The position numbers and the translations under genes were made by a program. From Symploca sp. SIO2E9 (GTDB taxonomy: Bacteria > Cyanobacteriota > Cyanobacteriia > Cyanobacteriales > Coleofasciculaceae), in contig JAAHGS010000055.1 of assembly GCA_010692645.1 (NCBI GenBank), positions 1 to 35,118 on the forward strand: DNA of 35,118 nt, read 5' to 3'. Shown in pieces: positions 27,126 through 35,118 of this stretch (the first letter of the stretch is position 1; every line of letters begins with the position of its first letter). The notes beneath the pieces are model-generated. The model saw nothing but the letters and a program-made list of their open reading frames with translations. It was not told the origin of the DNA and made no database searches.

Positions 27126-28216
27126 GTCTTTGTCAGTAAAATCAACACTAGTAAGTTCTGGTTCTCTGCTAATTGAATCGATGAGAATACAGCCGCAAAG
27201 AAAAAAAAATTCTTGCAGAATTTGCAGCTATATTAATTACTCTGAAAAGATTCTAGTAAGTTATTGTTACTAGAACAGCATCCCTTTCACTTTAAAAAAA
27301 TCAGAGTAAAATCTGAATCATTCTTTTTGTTGCGAACAAATTCAATGTATCAGCAGCAAAAAAGTATTGCAATAGAAAAAAGATGATTTTACAGAAGTTT
27401 TAATTAGCTATTCAGAGAAAACTTGAAAGTTTTTTTATAAAGTAAATATTGATATTAAGGCATAAATAAATTTTGATTATAAAGCACAAATAGGTAAATC
27501 TAATAAAAAAGACTGTATGAAGTTATTTAAATCGCCATAAATACAGCCATCTTAAGAGAACATCTCTTTTTTTGTGTTGTCTGTTCATAAAAATTAAGCT
27601 AAAATATTTCACTTATAGCATTTTTTGAATTAGTGAGATACACTTCACTGACGGGGTGACAAGCACATCAAAACCTTGACTGGACTTGTCACCCCGTCAG
27701 CTTAGCAACTCTAAACATGAATTGCTTTTAATGCACCGCCAATAAGTCTTTGTAATCTTAGCTACTTCCTGTAATTTGCTAGTTGGCTAAGATGATCTCT
27801 CAGAGTGACATCAATGAATATACAAAATGATGTTTAAGTTGTCAACAAAGAAAAGGTTGAGTAAACTTTAATAAATCCAATCTTGATGTGATCTGAATTT
27901 TTAAGAGTTAAAATTTACGAGATTTTTACATAGTGAGTCTTAATAGCTCTTGACAATTACGAGTATTTGGAATTATGAAGAGCCGTAGAGTTTCCTGATT
28001 TCGATTACCTGGTTATTTTATGCTGTATAAAGACTAACGGCAGTTCACCCCTAAAGTCCCCCTCCTGACTTACCAACGCTTAGAAAAAAGTTATATTGGT
28101 TAGTTTCCTAGCTACTGATACCAATTCACTCAAATTGACTCGACAACTTTGCAGACAAGATGGCAGGTGATTGGTTATTAGCTTGCTAAGCAAACAATTA
28201 GACCAGGGAGTCAGTT
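27126..28216. other. Intergenic region, 1091 bp, with a 16-bp inverted repeat
   Basis: Divergent promoter region between the PAP2-like gene (-) and the exported hypothetical gene (+). AT-rich, with no gene seen. Its only marked structure is the inverted repeat at 27648-27700. No Pho-box-like triple repeat was found toward the PAP2-like gene. Confidence 0.6.
27648..27700. repeat. Perfect 16-bp inverted repeat
   Basis: CTGACGGGGTGACAAG (27648-27663) and CTTGTCACCCCGTCAG (27685-27700) with a 21-nt loop. It is GC-rich in an AT-rich spacer. There is no U-tract on either side. The inner GTGACAAG resembles but does not match the termini of the MITE-like elements. Confidence 0.7.
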
Positions 28217-28837
28217 TTGAACAAGGTAAAAATCCAAAATCAGCATTTTTTGCCCTTCACTTGGCTCAAGGGCATGCTCATTCCTGTTTACTTTTTGCTA
28301 TTGACGACTAGCGCTAACGCCCTACCGGGTGAGAGTACAGACCAAGTCGCTGCTTGGATTAATGCACATCCTACCCTACGACCAGACATTGGCGATGGGT
28401 TATTAGTGAACAAAGGTGACACTCCTGCACGGAGGTTTAGCTTTCAAGCCACGGTGCTTCCTCCAGGTAGGCTTAATACTCCCAGCGATAGAAGGACTAT
28501 TAGGAGCGAGCGCGTTGTCATATATGACCAGATTAACGGTGTCACTTTTGAGCAGCTTCAGGAAGCTCTGCGTACTATATACGGTCTGGCTATCTATCAA
28601 GATTATCAGCAGGCGCGACTTATGTACGTTTACCCTTCTTCAGAAATTGCTGATTTAGGACGGCGTCTGCGTCGCCCTCTTTTGGAGTTACAGCAGGGTG
28701 AACTCCTCTTAGGTAAGCGCTTTGCCTATTGGCTGGAAATAACCCAAACTAATGATGAGCAAGTAAGAAGTGGACAATTCACTATTTTGCTACCAGAGGA
28801 TTTAGAGAAGTTGGAAACAGAACTACGTGATCACTAG
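28217..28837 (+). CDS. Exported hypothetical protein
   Basis: 206 aa. Hydrophobic residues about 19-34 (GMLIPVYFLLLTTSANA) followed by ALPG look like a signal peptide cut near residue 36. The mature part begins with GESTDQVAAWINAHPTLRP and is otherwise charged, with no motif I recognise. The TTG start at 28217 is supported by GGGAG six bases upstream; an ATG at 28274 (residue 20) would give a shorter signal peptide and is a real alternative. It resembles conserved cyanobacterial proteins of unknown function. speD follows on the same strand after about 110 bp. Confidence 0.7.
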   Translation: MNKVKIQNQHFLPFTWLKGMLIPVYFLLLTTSANALPGESTDQVAAWINAHPTLRPDIGDGLLVNKGDTPARRFSFQATVLPPGRLNTPSDRRTIRSERVVIYDQINGVTFEQLQEALRTIYGLAIYQDYQQARLMYVYPSSEIADLGRRLRRPLLELQQGELLLGKRFAYWLEITQTNDEQVRSGQFTILLPEDLEKLETELRDH

Positions 28838-28947
28838 GGTATTTTAAAAATACCTGTTGTGGAATCGGAAAAGTTATGATAGCAAATTCTCAAGCTGTGC
28901 TATAAAAGGAATATTTGAGACTTATCAGGTGGAGTAAATCTGACATA

Positions 28948-29346
28948 ATGAAACAAGTGGGAACTCATCTGGTCGTTGACGCATGGGAAGCACCGCAAGA
29001 CCTTCTCAACGACCCTGAGGGAATTCGTCGTGCTCTAATTGATGCGATTGTAGCAGGAGAAGCAACCCTTATAGATCTTTGTGTACACCAGTTTAGTCCC
29101 CACGGAGTTACGGCTACAGCAACTTTGGCAGAGTCTCATATTGCCATACACACCTGGCCAGAGCATGGATATTTTGCTGCTGATTTATTCTTTTGTGGTA
29201 GCGGCAAACCTCAGCAGGCTATGGAGCTTTTACAAAGGGCACTTCAAGCCAAGCAGATTAGGTTTAGAGAAATCTCACGCGGTTTTGATCAAACCCCAGA
29301 TTTAAACACGATCATCGGAGAGTCATACTACCAAACAGTTGCCTAA
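28948..29346 (+). CDS. speD: S-adenosylmethionine decarboxylase proenzyme
   Basis: 132 aa, normal length for the bacterial class 1B proenzyme. It makes decarboxylated SAM, the aminopropyl donor for spermidine and related polyamines. The self-cleavage site LAESHIAIHTWPEHGY is intact: cleavage between Glu62 and Ser63 would create the pyruvoyl group, with His68 and Cys83 (FFCG) as processing and catalytic residues. The ATG at 28948 gives the usual MKQVGTHLVVDAW start; a TTG at 28915 would add 11 residues not normally present. No spermidine synthase gene is adjacent. Confidence 0.95.
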   Translation: MKQVGTHLVVDAWEAPQDLLNDPEGIRRALIDAIVAGEATLIDLCVHQFSPHGVTATATLAESHIAIHTWPEHGYFAADLFFCGSGKPQQAMELLQRALQAKQIRFREISRGFDQTPDLNTIIGESYYQTVA

Positions 29347-29895
29347 GCTCTACAATTGCTAGCTCTTTTAGAGCCACTTTGCTAAGGCACTGCCCCCTTA
29401 GGGTAATCGCTATCAAAATATTGCGATCGTTACAAAAATCAAAAAAATTAAGGGTAAGGTTGATCAAGCCTTGCCCTTTGTTATCAAAAACTCATATAGC
29501 GCTGCCCGCTGGGAACTCTTAACAGGGAACAGGGAATGGAAAAACTTATCAAACCAAGGTTTTAGCAATTGTTCTTTACCTGAATTTGTAAACATACCAG
29601 CGCCCACTGCTATAGATTGGTTATCGTAGCATTTTCGGTAGTATTGTTTTTGTTCAAACTAGAGGGGGAAGGAGGAGAACTACAGATTAGTTTTGAGTTA
29701 GATTTGAAGGATTATAACCCTTTCCTGGTTTGTCTTGTTCCCTTCTTAAAAAATGCTAATACTATCGGATTAGATACTCAAAGGCATCAAGGGTGTGTCA
29801 TCGTGTGCGTGTTGTAGCGATCACAAGAGCTTTGCCCAAATCATTAAAGCTCGCTGAGTGAGAGCATAAGTCGATTCACTCCAGAGGAAAATAAT
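29347..29895. other. Intergenic region, 549 bp
   Basis: Contains a terminator-like hairpin at 29450-29478 and little else. A 66-codon + frame at 29617-29817 looks random and has no ribosome-binding site. Confidence 0.55.
29450..29478. terminator. Terminator-like hairpin after speD
   Basis: AAGGGTAAGG (29450-29459) and CCTTGCCCTT (29469-29478) form a 10-bp stem with one G-T pair and a 9-nt loop. On the + strand it is followed by TGTTATC; on the minus strand by a much stronger T-rich run. It is about 100 bp after the speD stop, so termination of speD is plausible. Confidence 0.5.
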
Positions 29896-30219
29896 ATGTT
29901 TTTGTTAAAGGCAATCCTACTTGTTGTCTTAGTTTTGGTGCTACCGTTGCTTTCTATATGGATCATGCACAAAGCTAAGAAACGATTACAGCCAAGGCTG
30001 GCAAGAACAATCAACATGTCAGGAAGTGGCACGTTGTCAAGGCATCAAATGCTTCCAGAGCAGCGTTACCTCGAAGGTGTGGGTTATTTAGTCGGTGACA
30101 TTACCTGCAAATTCAATGCTCGTTCTGCCTACATCCGCTGTGCTGTCAATCCATCTGGTCCTTGCGAGGGTTGTATCCACTATCAAACTAGGGATTCAAA
30201 ACCAAACCTCAAAAATTGA
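29896..30219 (+). CDS. DUF6464-like small membrane protein
   Basis: 107 aa. Residues 2-24 form one N-terminal transmembrane segment followed by a basic stretch (HKAKKRLQPRLAR). The C-terminal half has a conserved-looking block, RYLEGVGYLVGDITCKFNARSAYIRCAVNPSGPCEGCIHY, with four cysteines, which I associate with cyanobacterial proteins of the DUF6464 family. The cysteines could bind metal or form disulfides. GAGG at 29883-29886 lies about 9 nt upstream of the ATG. Function unknown. Confidence 0.65.
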   Translation: MFLLKAILLVVLVLVLPLLSIWIMHKAKKRLQPRLARTINMSGSGTLSRHQMLPEQRYLEGVGYLVGDITCKFNARSAYIRCAVNPSGPCEGCIHYQTRDSKPNLKN

Positions 30220-30365
30220 AAACATTGTGAAGAGATCAGGAGTTAACAGCCAAGTTCTTGAAAAGATAGGTCAATGCTATCAATATCTCTGTGAGGTAGG
30301 TCAAAAACATTGACCCATTCCCACGGATCAATGGTGTGGGATGCAGCTCTATTTCCTGTAAAATT

Positions 30366-31421
30366 ATGCGCATTAACCTGGAAACCTTCACAGTACACAA
30401 GCGGTTCCCCTTAACCATTAGTCGCGGCACAACATCTCAAACCACCAATATCTGGTTGCGAATCGAGCAACAGGGTATTGAGGGATGGGGAGAAGCATCC
30501 CCCTTTTCCACGGGGCGTCAACCAGGACAAAACACTGAACTTCTATTGGAGGCACTACAGTTAGTTGTCCCCATATTGGAGACATTTAATCCTTGGGAGC
30601 GGCAGAAAATTGAGCAACTGTTGGCATCTAAGAAGTTGCCCTCAGCGGCTTGGGCTGCCATCGATATGGCTTTACACGATTGGCTCGGAAAGCAGGCGGA
30701 AATGCCGCTATGGCGTCTGTGGGGTTTGAACTGTAACCAGATTGTCTTAACTTCTGCAACAATTGGGATTAATTCGCCGGAGGGAGCGAGACAACGAGTG
30801 CGCGACTGGTTACCCCTGACTGGTGCAGGCATGCTAAAAGTCAAATTAGGTTCGACCGGAGGTATTGCCGCAGATAAACAAATGTTTCTGGCAGTTAAAT
30901 CACAAGCACCAGAAGCGCTGTTGAGTGTAGATGCCAATGGAGGTTGGAGTCTAGAGGAAGCACTACAGATGTGTAACTGGCTTGCTAATCAGGGGGTTAA
31001 GTATGTCGAACAGCCTTTAACACCAGGGCAAGAGCGAGATTTGCCTATACTTTATGAGCGATCGCCTTTGCCGATTTTTGCCGATGAAAGCTGTTACACT
31101 AGCCGCGATATCCCCCCACTTCTAGGTAGTGTACATGGCATTAACATCAAACTCATGAAATCAGGAGGTTTAACTGAGGCGATACGTATGGTGCATACTG
31201 CTAGAGCTTGCGGTTTACAGGTAATGTTCGGTTGCTATTCTGACAGCACATTGGCAAATACAGCAGCGTCCCAACTTTCCCCCTGGGCTGATTATCTAGA
31301 TTTAGACAGCCACCTAAATTTAGTAGATGACCCCTTCACTGGTGCTAATCTACAAAGTGGGTGTTTAATGCCTAATAATCTACCAGGACTGGGAGTGCAA
31401 TACCGTGGGTCTCACTACTGA
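30366..31421 (+). CDS. dgcA: Enolase-superfamily dipeptide epimerase / N-acetyl-D-glutamate racemase-like
   Basis: 351 aa enzyme of the muconate lactonising subgroup, close to L-Ala-D/L-Glu epimerases. All catalytic features are present: the KVK pair (Lys158, Lys160), metal ligands Asp189 (VDANGGW), Glu215 (EQPL) and Asp240 (FADES), and the second base in KLMKSGG (about 262-267). The ATG at 30366 gives the typical MRINLETFTVHKRFPLTISRG start; a frame from 30336 is open but not conserved in style. The next gene starts inside this one (17-nt overlap). Its partner is a DUF1611/DgcN-like protein. In marine bacteria DgcN acetylates D-glutamate and DgcA racemises the product, so this pairing favours D-amino-acid or peptidoglycan-peptide metabolism over a stand-alone dipeptide epimerase. 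Confidence 0.82.
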   Translation: MRINLETFTVHKRFPLTISRGTTSQTTNIWLRIEQQGIEGWGEASPFSTGRQPGQNTELLLEALQLVVPILETFNPWERQKIEQLLASKKLPSAAWAAIDMALHDWLGKQAEMPLWRLWGLNCNQIVLTSATIGINSPEGARQRVRDWLPLTGAGMLKVKLGSTGGIAADKQMFLAVKSQAPEALLSVDANGGWSLEEALQMCNWLANQGVKYVEQPLTPGQERDLPILYERSPLPIFADESCYTSRDIPPLLGSVHGINIKLMKSGGLTEAIRMVHTARACGLQVMFGCYSDSTLANTAASQLSPWADYLDLDSHLNLVDDPFTGANLQSGCLMPNNLPGLGVQYRGSHY

Positions 31422-32499
31422 CTGTCGCCTTGCTATTTTGCTGCATAGAGGGATTGTTGGTCCCCATGGTAAAACTGGGTTAACACTTTTACGCTATTCT
31501 CAAGCAAAAATTGTGGCGGTAATTGACCAGCAGTGTGCTGGTAAGTCTCTGTCTCAACTAACGGGAATCCCTTACAATGCGCCGATTGTCGATTCAGTGA
31601 ATTCAGCACTAGCTTATCATCCAGAGGTGTTGGCAATTGGCATTGCACCATCTGGAGGAGCTTTACCAGAGGCTTGGTGGCAGGAGGTTAAGCAGGGCGT
31701 AGCTGCTGGGTTATCAGTAATTAATGGTTTGCATACTCCTATGGCTTGTGATCCCCAGTTGCAAGTATTACTCAAGGATGGTCAGAGGATTTGGGATATT
31801 CGTCAAGAGCCTAAGAACTTAAGTGTGGGCAGTGCCAAAGCTAGCTTACTTCCTTGTCGCCGTATCTTAACTGTTGGCACTGATATGGCTGTCGGCAAAA
31901 TGTCTGCAAGTCTGGAATTAAATCGGGTTGCCCAGCAAAAGGGGATGCGTTCCAAGTTCCTTGCAACTGGTCAAGCTGGTGTAATGATTGCTGGAGACGG
32001 TATTCCCTTGGATGCTGTGCGTGTGGACTTTGCGGCTGGGGCTGTAGAGCAAATGATTGTGCGTTTTGGTAATGACTACGACTTGTTGATTGTTGAGGGG
32101 CAAGGTTCGCTGCTACATCCTGGTTCAACAGCAACTCTACCATTGTTGCGAGGAACTCAGCCGACTGCATTGATATTGGTACATCGCGCCGGACAAACTC
32201 ACATTCGCAATCATGATCATGTCCCGATTCCGCCTTTAACGGAGGTGATTAAGCTTTATGAGACAATTGCTAGGGCTGGTGGTGCCTTTGCTAGCACGCG
32301 GGTGGTAGCAATTGCTCTCAATACTGGTCATTTGGAAGAGGGGGAAGCTATGGCAACTATTGAGAAGGTAAGCACAGAGACTGGTTTACCCTGCACTGAT
32401 GCTGTTCGTTTTGGTGCGGATTTGCTATTGGAGGCAGTTATGGCTGAAGTTCCCCCGTACGAAAGTACTAAAGAAGTCCAGAAGCACTGTCAATCCTAG
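31405..32499 (+). CDS. dgcN: DUF1611 / DgcN-like protein (putative D-glutamate N-acetyltransferase)
   Basis: 364 aa. The N-terminal domain (about 8-130) has a Rossmann-like start (RLAILLHRG, then AKIVAVIDQQCAG); the C-terminal domain has a P-loop-like VGTDMAVGKMSASLEL (about 155-170) and a conserved VEGQGSLLHPGS (about 231-242), as in DUF1611 proteins. DgcN is reported to transfer an acetyl group from acetyl-CoA to D-glutamate. The GTG start at 31405 overlaps the epimerase gene by 17 nt, indicating translational coupling. It converges with the M48 gene, whose stop is 18 bp away. The exact substrate here is inferred from the pairing. Confidence 0.75.
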   Translation: MGLTTDCRLAILLHRGIVGPHGKTGLTLLRYSQAKIVAVIDQQCAGKSLSQLTGIPYNAPIVDSVNSALAYHPEVLAIGIAPSGGALPEAWWQEVKQGVAAGLSVINGLHTPMACDPQLQVLLKDGQRIWDIRQEPKNLSVGSAKASLLPCRRILTVGTDMAVGKMSASLELNRVAQQKGMRSKFLATGQAGVMIAGDGIPLDAVRVDFAAGAVEQMIVRFGNDYDLLIVEGQGSLLHPGSTATLPLLRGTQPTALILVHRAGQTHIRNHDHVPIPPLTEVIKLYETIARAGGAFASTRVVAIALNTGHLEEGEAMATIEKVSTETGLPCTDAVRFGADLLLEAVMAEVPPYESTKEVQKHCQS

Positions 32500-32517
32500 C
32501 TTTTTACTTATTAATTA

Positions 32518-34599
32518 TTATTGAGGATTTTCAACATCTTCCCTATCCTCTCTATCTTCCCTATCTTCTTCCTCCAATTTTTCGCGACACTCTTTATCTT
32601 CGAGGCATTCTTCCCACTGCTTATGTTTCTCTAGGAGTTTACCTACTTTTTCCTGAATAACTAGATGTTGCTCCACCCCCTCATAGGTATAGCGATTGTA
32701 GCCATTACGCTCAATCATAGTTTTCAAATTATTAATTCGTTCCTTAGTTGCTGGGTGTGTTGAGAGCCAAGCAAATATAGGGCGCTCTTGCTCTTGTTCA
32801 TCTAGGGTAACCATCAAATTGTAAAGTCCATCGGCTGCATAGCCCCCCGAAGCTAGAATTCTAGTGCCAAGATCATCTGCCTGACGTTCCATATCCCTAC
32901 TGTAGTCAAGAACAATGAGATTAGCAGCAGTGCCGCCATAAGGAATATATTGGGTGATATTGGCAATCAAGTTGCCCTCTGTGACTAACTGAAAGCCATG
33001 GGATAAAACAGCATGGGCTAATTCGTGGGCGAGTAATCCGGCTAACTCTGCCTCCGATTTAGTTTCCATAATCGCACCAGCATTGACAAATATCTTGCCT
33101 CCTGGTAATGCAAAAGCATTGATGCGGTCATCCATGATTACATAAAACTCATACTCAAACTCATCACGCCCCGCCACCGCCGCTAATTTATTTCCTATCT
33201 CCCGCACATATTCAAGTACCTCTTCATCTTCCAGCATCGGTATTCGCCGCTGCACCTGTTGGGCGTAGCGCCTGCCTACAGCTGATTCTCCCCGCAGCAT
33301 CAAGGCTGTCGTCTGAATAGCAGAGATTGGACCAAAAAGATTACCTGTAACTACATAGCCGATAGTACCAGTAATCACATTAGCGATCGCATTACCTCTG
33401 AGCTTGCGACGCAGATGGGACTTATATGACTCCATATACTCATCCGCTAGAGCCTCAAATTCCTCAGCTTGGGGATGCTCCCTATTAAGCAGGGCAAACT
33501 GACGCGCCTTGAGTGAAGCTTCCAACCATTGTTCTGATTCCCCCATTGCCTCAATAGTGACTTTTAGCAATTGGGGCTGATTAGGATATAGAGTTGAGGC
33601 TCGCTCTAGCAGTTGTATAGCTTCTTCAAGCTGCTCATAATCTCTAAGGGCTTGGGCATAGCGCACATAACCAGGAATAAATTCCGGCTCATTTTCTACC
33701 AAAAACTTTAGTGGCACTAGAGTTTTTGTTTCCAGTTGCTGTTCCAAACCTTCGCCAGACAGACGCCAGTATACTGCACCAGCTGGTGTCAGTTCTGCTG
33801 GATCGTAAAATGGTTCTAGTTGCTCATCTACTGCTGCCTCCACTTCAAAAGCTTCTTTAGCTTCGCGGTAAAGTTGTGTTGCTGCTGTAGCTTCTCCACT
33901 CTGATAAAGTCTGTCAGCCTCAATAAGCCTCTGCTGTCGTGCTATTTCTTCAGGGCTAAGTTTCGATTCTTCTGCTTGAGCTTCCTCCTTTACATCTTCA
34001 GGCTCAGGAATATCAGTTTCAGGATTCTCCTGTGCTTCTTCTTCTATATCTTGATCTTTCTCACTAGGTGCTACATTCGTTTGGTCCTGGTTAGTAACAT
34101 CAGTTTCTGCATCTGCCTCCGCCTCCCCCTCCTCTACTGGAATTGGTGCTGTAGTTGTTTCCTCGTTTTCAGTAGCTTGCGCTTGTTGAGTACTTAGAGG
34201 TAAGGGACTCTCAACTGGTGCAACATTAGGAATAACGATGGTATCTGCACTCTCAGATAAAGCCTCTGATGTTGCTTGTGCTGAGTAAGACTCTTGGAGA
34301 ATTTCTGGTATAGCGATTGCCTTTGGCGCTGCCCCTAAAGCCCTTCCGGCATCCTTCGGCAGGGCAATCGCTTGCCGATAAAATGATGATGTTTCCACAA
34401 GGGAAATATTATCCACTTCTCTAGGAGTTATCGGTGCAAGCGCTTCAACCTCTAAACTGGATCTGGGCAGGAGTTCGGAAGTATTAGAGTTTGGGTTTGC
34501 CGACTCAGAGGTTTTAGGAGACTGGGCTAAAACAACTGAAGGTTCACCTGAGAGTACGAGTCCTACAGATATTAGCAGTGAATTCCAGGGTAGTTTCAT
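32518..34599 (-). CDS. Periplasmic M48-family metalloprotease with TPR-like repeats
   Basis: 693 aa, BepA-like. A signal peptide (about 1-25, ending VLAQ) is followed by a long acidic low-complexity region (about 110-220, rich in Glu, Ala and Pro) and then helical TPR-like repeats (about 220-390). The protease domain holds the zinc motif HELAH (His525, His529) and the third ligand Glu in MERQADDLG (about 565). The preceding region includes a hydrophobic Gly-rich segment (NVITGTIGYVVTGNLFGPI), possibly membrane-associated. The C-terminus ends in a short DRE repeat made by a 9-bp tandem repeat, likely unstable in length. The family acts in outer-membrane protein quality control. The gene converges on the dgcN-like gene and its promoter lies in 34600-34990. 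Confidence 0.88.
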   Translation of the reverse strand: MKLPWNSLLISVGLVLSGEPSVVLAQSPKTSESANPNSNTSELLPRSSLEVEALAPITPREVDNISLVETSSFYRQAIALPKDAGRALGAAPKAIAIPEILQESYSAQATSEALSESADTIVIPNVAPVESPLPLSTQQAQATENEETTTAPIPVEEGEAEADAETDVTNQDQTNVAPSEKDQDIEEEAQENPETDIPEPEDVKEEAQAEESKLSPEEIARQQRLIEADRLYQSGEATAATQLYREAKEAFEVEAAVDEQLEPFYDPAELTPAGAVYWRLSGEGLEQQLETKTLVPLKFLVENEPEFIPGYVRYAQALRDYEQLEEAIQLLERASTLYPNQPQLLKVTIEAMGESEQWLEASLKARQFALLNREHPQAEEFEALADEYMESYKSHLRRKLRGNAIANVITGTIGYVVTGNLFGPISAIQTTALMLRGESAVGRRYAQQVQRRIPMLEDEEVLEYVREIGNKLAAVAGRDEFEYEFYVIMDDRINAFALPGGKIFVNAGAIMETKSEAELAGLLAHELAHAVLSHGFQLVTEGNLIANITQYIPYGGTAANLIVLDYSRDMERQADDLGTRILASGGYAADGLYNLMVTLDEQEQERPIFAWLSTHPATKERINNLKTMIERNGYNRYTYEGVEQHLVIQEKVGKLLEKHKQWEECLEDKECREKLEEEDREDREDREDVENPQ

Positions 34600-35031
34600 G
34601 GGTCGATTTCCAGGATTATTAAGTAAAGTTGAGAATTACTAGGTAGTCTTCACGAAAGTAATCAGTTATCCAACTCCTTTTGATTACTCCTAATTCTAGG
34701 GTTATTTATAAAATCCCGGATTTTCCTCCCCTGCTCCCATAGTTCCGGCAAAATTTATCTGCCAAGAAAATAACCCTGCTATTAGAATGCTAGCAGGGCT
34801 AAAATTGAGGGGGTTATTTATATTCTTAGGATCAGCTATCAATCTGAATTAGTCCTGAGGACTAGATGAGAACTAGATAAGAAAATTGCCCAGCAATTTC
34901 TAGGCACTGAAATTGCCATAATTTTGGACTTTTGTCGTAAACACGCTAACTTCCAGATATCTATTGTCTCTGTTTGGGGTTGATAGTTTCTTTGAGCCAC
35001 TCCCACGAATTGAATTCGTGGGATTCAGGCA
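34600..35031. other. Intergenic region, 432 bp, between the M48 and tnpB genes
   Basis: Includes a hairpin CCCTGCTA / TAGCAGGG (about 34773-34798) followed on the minus strand by a T-rich stretch, so it could end transcripts coming from the right, and the tnpB right end at 34992-35023. No gene seen. Confidence 0.55.
34992..35023 (-). repeat. Right-end hairpin and TCAA of a second tnpB element
   Basis: TCCCACGAATT and AATTCGTGGGA (35001-35023) form a perfect 11-bp inverted repeat around one base. On the minus strand it is followed by GTGGC and then TCAA (34992-34995). This is the same layout as the left-hand element at 1244-1272, and both follow a tnpB stop codon. Confidence 0.65.
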
Positions 35032-35118
35032 TCAAGCAGAGATTGCAGGCACAGCCTGTCTAACATCTCCTACGCCTAGGGTTGAACTCCCAACCCTTTT
35101 AACAATGATAGTATGTCT
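35032..35118 (-). CDS. tnpB: TnpB C-terminus (partial, runs off the window)
   Basis: The last 28 codons on the minus strand read RHTIIVKRVGSSTLGVGDVR, then QAVPAISA and TGA at 35034-35032. VGSSTLGVGDVRQA is typical of the variable C-terminal tail of cyanobacterial IS1341-type TnpB proteins, after the zinc ribbon and last RuvC motif. The right-end hairpin directly downstream supports this. The catalytic part lies right of the window, so integrity cannot be judged. Confidence 0.65.
   Translation of the reverse strand, partial: RHTIIVKRVGSSTLGVGDVRQAVPAISA

Noticed and set aside
29617-29817. 66-codon plus-strand frame
   Set aside because: No ribosome-binding site or recognisable motif.

Overview
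The window looks like a filamentous cyanobacterium (Oscillatoriales/Coleofasciculus/Moorena-like, by inference). The perfect HIP1 palindrome GCGATCGC occurs eight times (for example at 2318, 6394, 12936, 17467, 31058), the genes are low to moderate in GC with AT-rich spacers, and several protein types are typical of cyanobacteria: very large RTX phosphatases, a DUF6464-like protein, speD, and many IS605-type TnpB genes. No tRNA, rRNA or CRISPR array was recognised.

Layout. (1) 1-1272: the 3' end (domains V and VI) of a group II intron lying inside a tnpB gene. Exon 2 resumes in frame at 126, and the IS right-end hairpin with a TCAA tetranucleotide follows the stop codon. (2) 1350-5984: a family 2 glycosyltransferase (-), an AlkP-superfamily phosphodiesterase-like protein (+) and an aldo/keto reductase (+). 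(3) 5985-7256: an AT-rich spacer holding a 178-bp MITE-like element. (4) 7257-13191: a tightly packed + strand cassette with a fused E1 alpha/beta 2-oxoacid dehydrogenase broken by an in-frame amber codon, an E2 with lipoyl, E3-binding and catalytic domains plus a C-terminal four-cysteine module, an ACP fused to an AcpS-type phosphopantetheinyl transferase, and an E3-like flavoprotein ending in what looks like a degenerate AcpS-like domain. A second element with the same terminal inverted repeats follows the cassette at 13271. (5) 13441-27125: three large minus-strand genes for probably secreted proteins. They are a GDPD domain inserted in a phytase-like domain with RTX repeats (972 aa), a 2305-aa beta-propeller/phytase-like/exonuclease-endonuclease-phosphatase/5'-nucleotidase/RTX protein, and an 832-aa CARDB plus PAP2/vanadium-haloperoxidase-like protein. 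A three-repeat Pho-box-like array precedes the first, and 11-bp repeats of the same period precede the second. (6) 28217-32499: mostly housekeeping + strand genes, including an exported hypothetical protein, speD, a DUF6464-like protein, and an overlapping pair of a dipeptide-epimerase/N-acetyl-D-glutamate-racemase-like enzyme and a DUF1611 (DgcN-like) protein. (7) 32518-34599: a periplasmic M48 metalloprotease with TPR-like repeats (-). (8) 34992-35118: the right end and last codons of a second IS605-family tnpB (-), running off the window.

How the genes fit together. The most unusual unit is region 4. The ACP, the transferase that would prime it, and a complete set of ketoacid-dehydrogenase components occur in one transcription unit. 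This suggests a machine that decarboxylates a 2-oxoacid and loads the acyl group onto a dedicated carrier protein instead of CoA. This is inference, and the amber codon raises the possibility that the system is now broken in this strain. Region 5 reads as an extracellular organophosphate-scavenging block: diesterase, nuclease, nucleotidase and phytase-like activities with type I secretion features and probable phosphate-starvation control.
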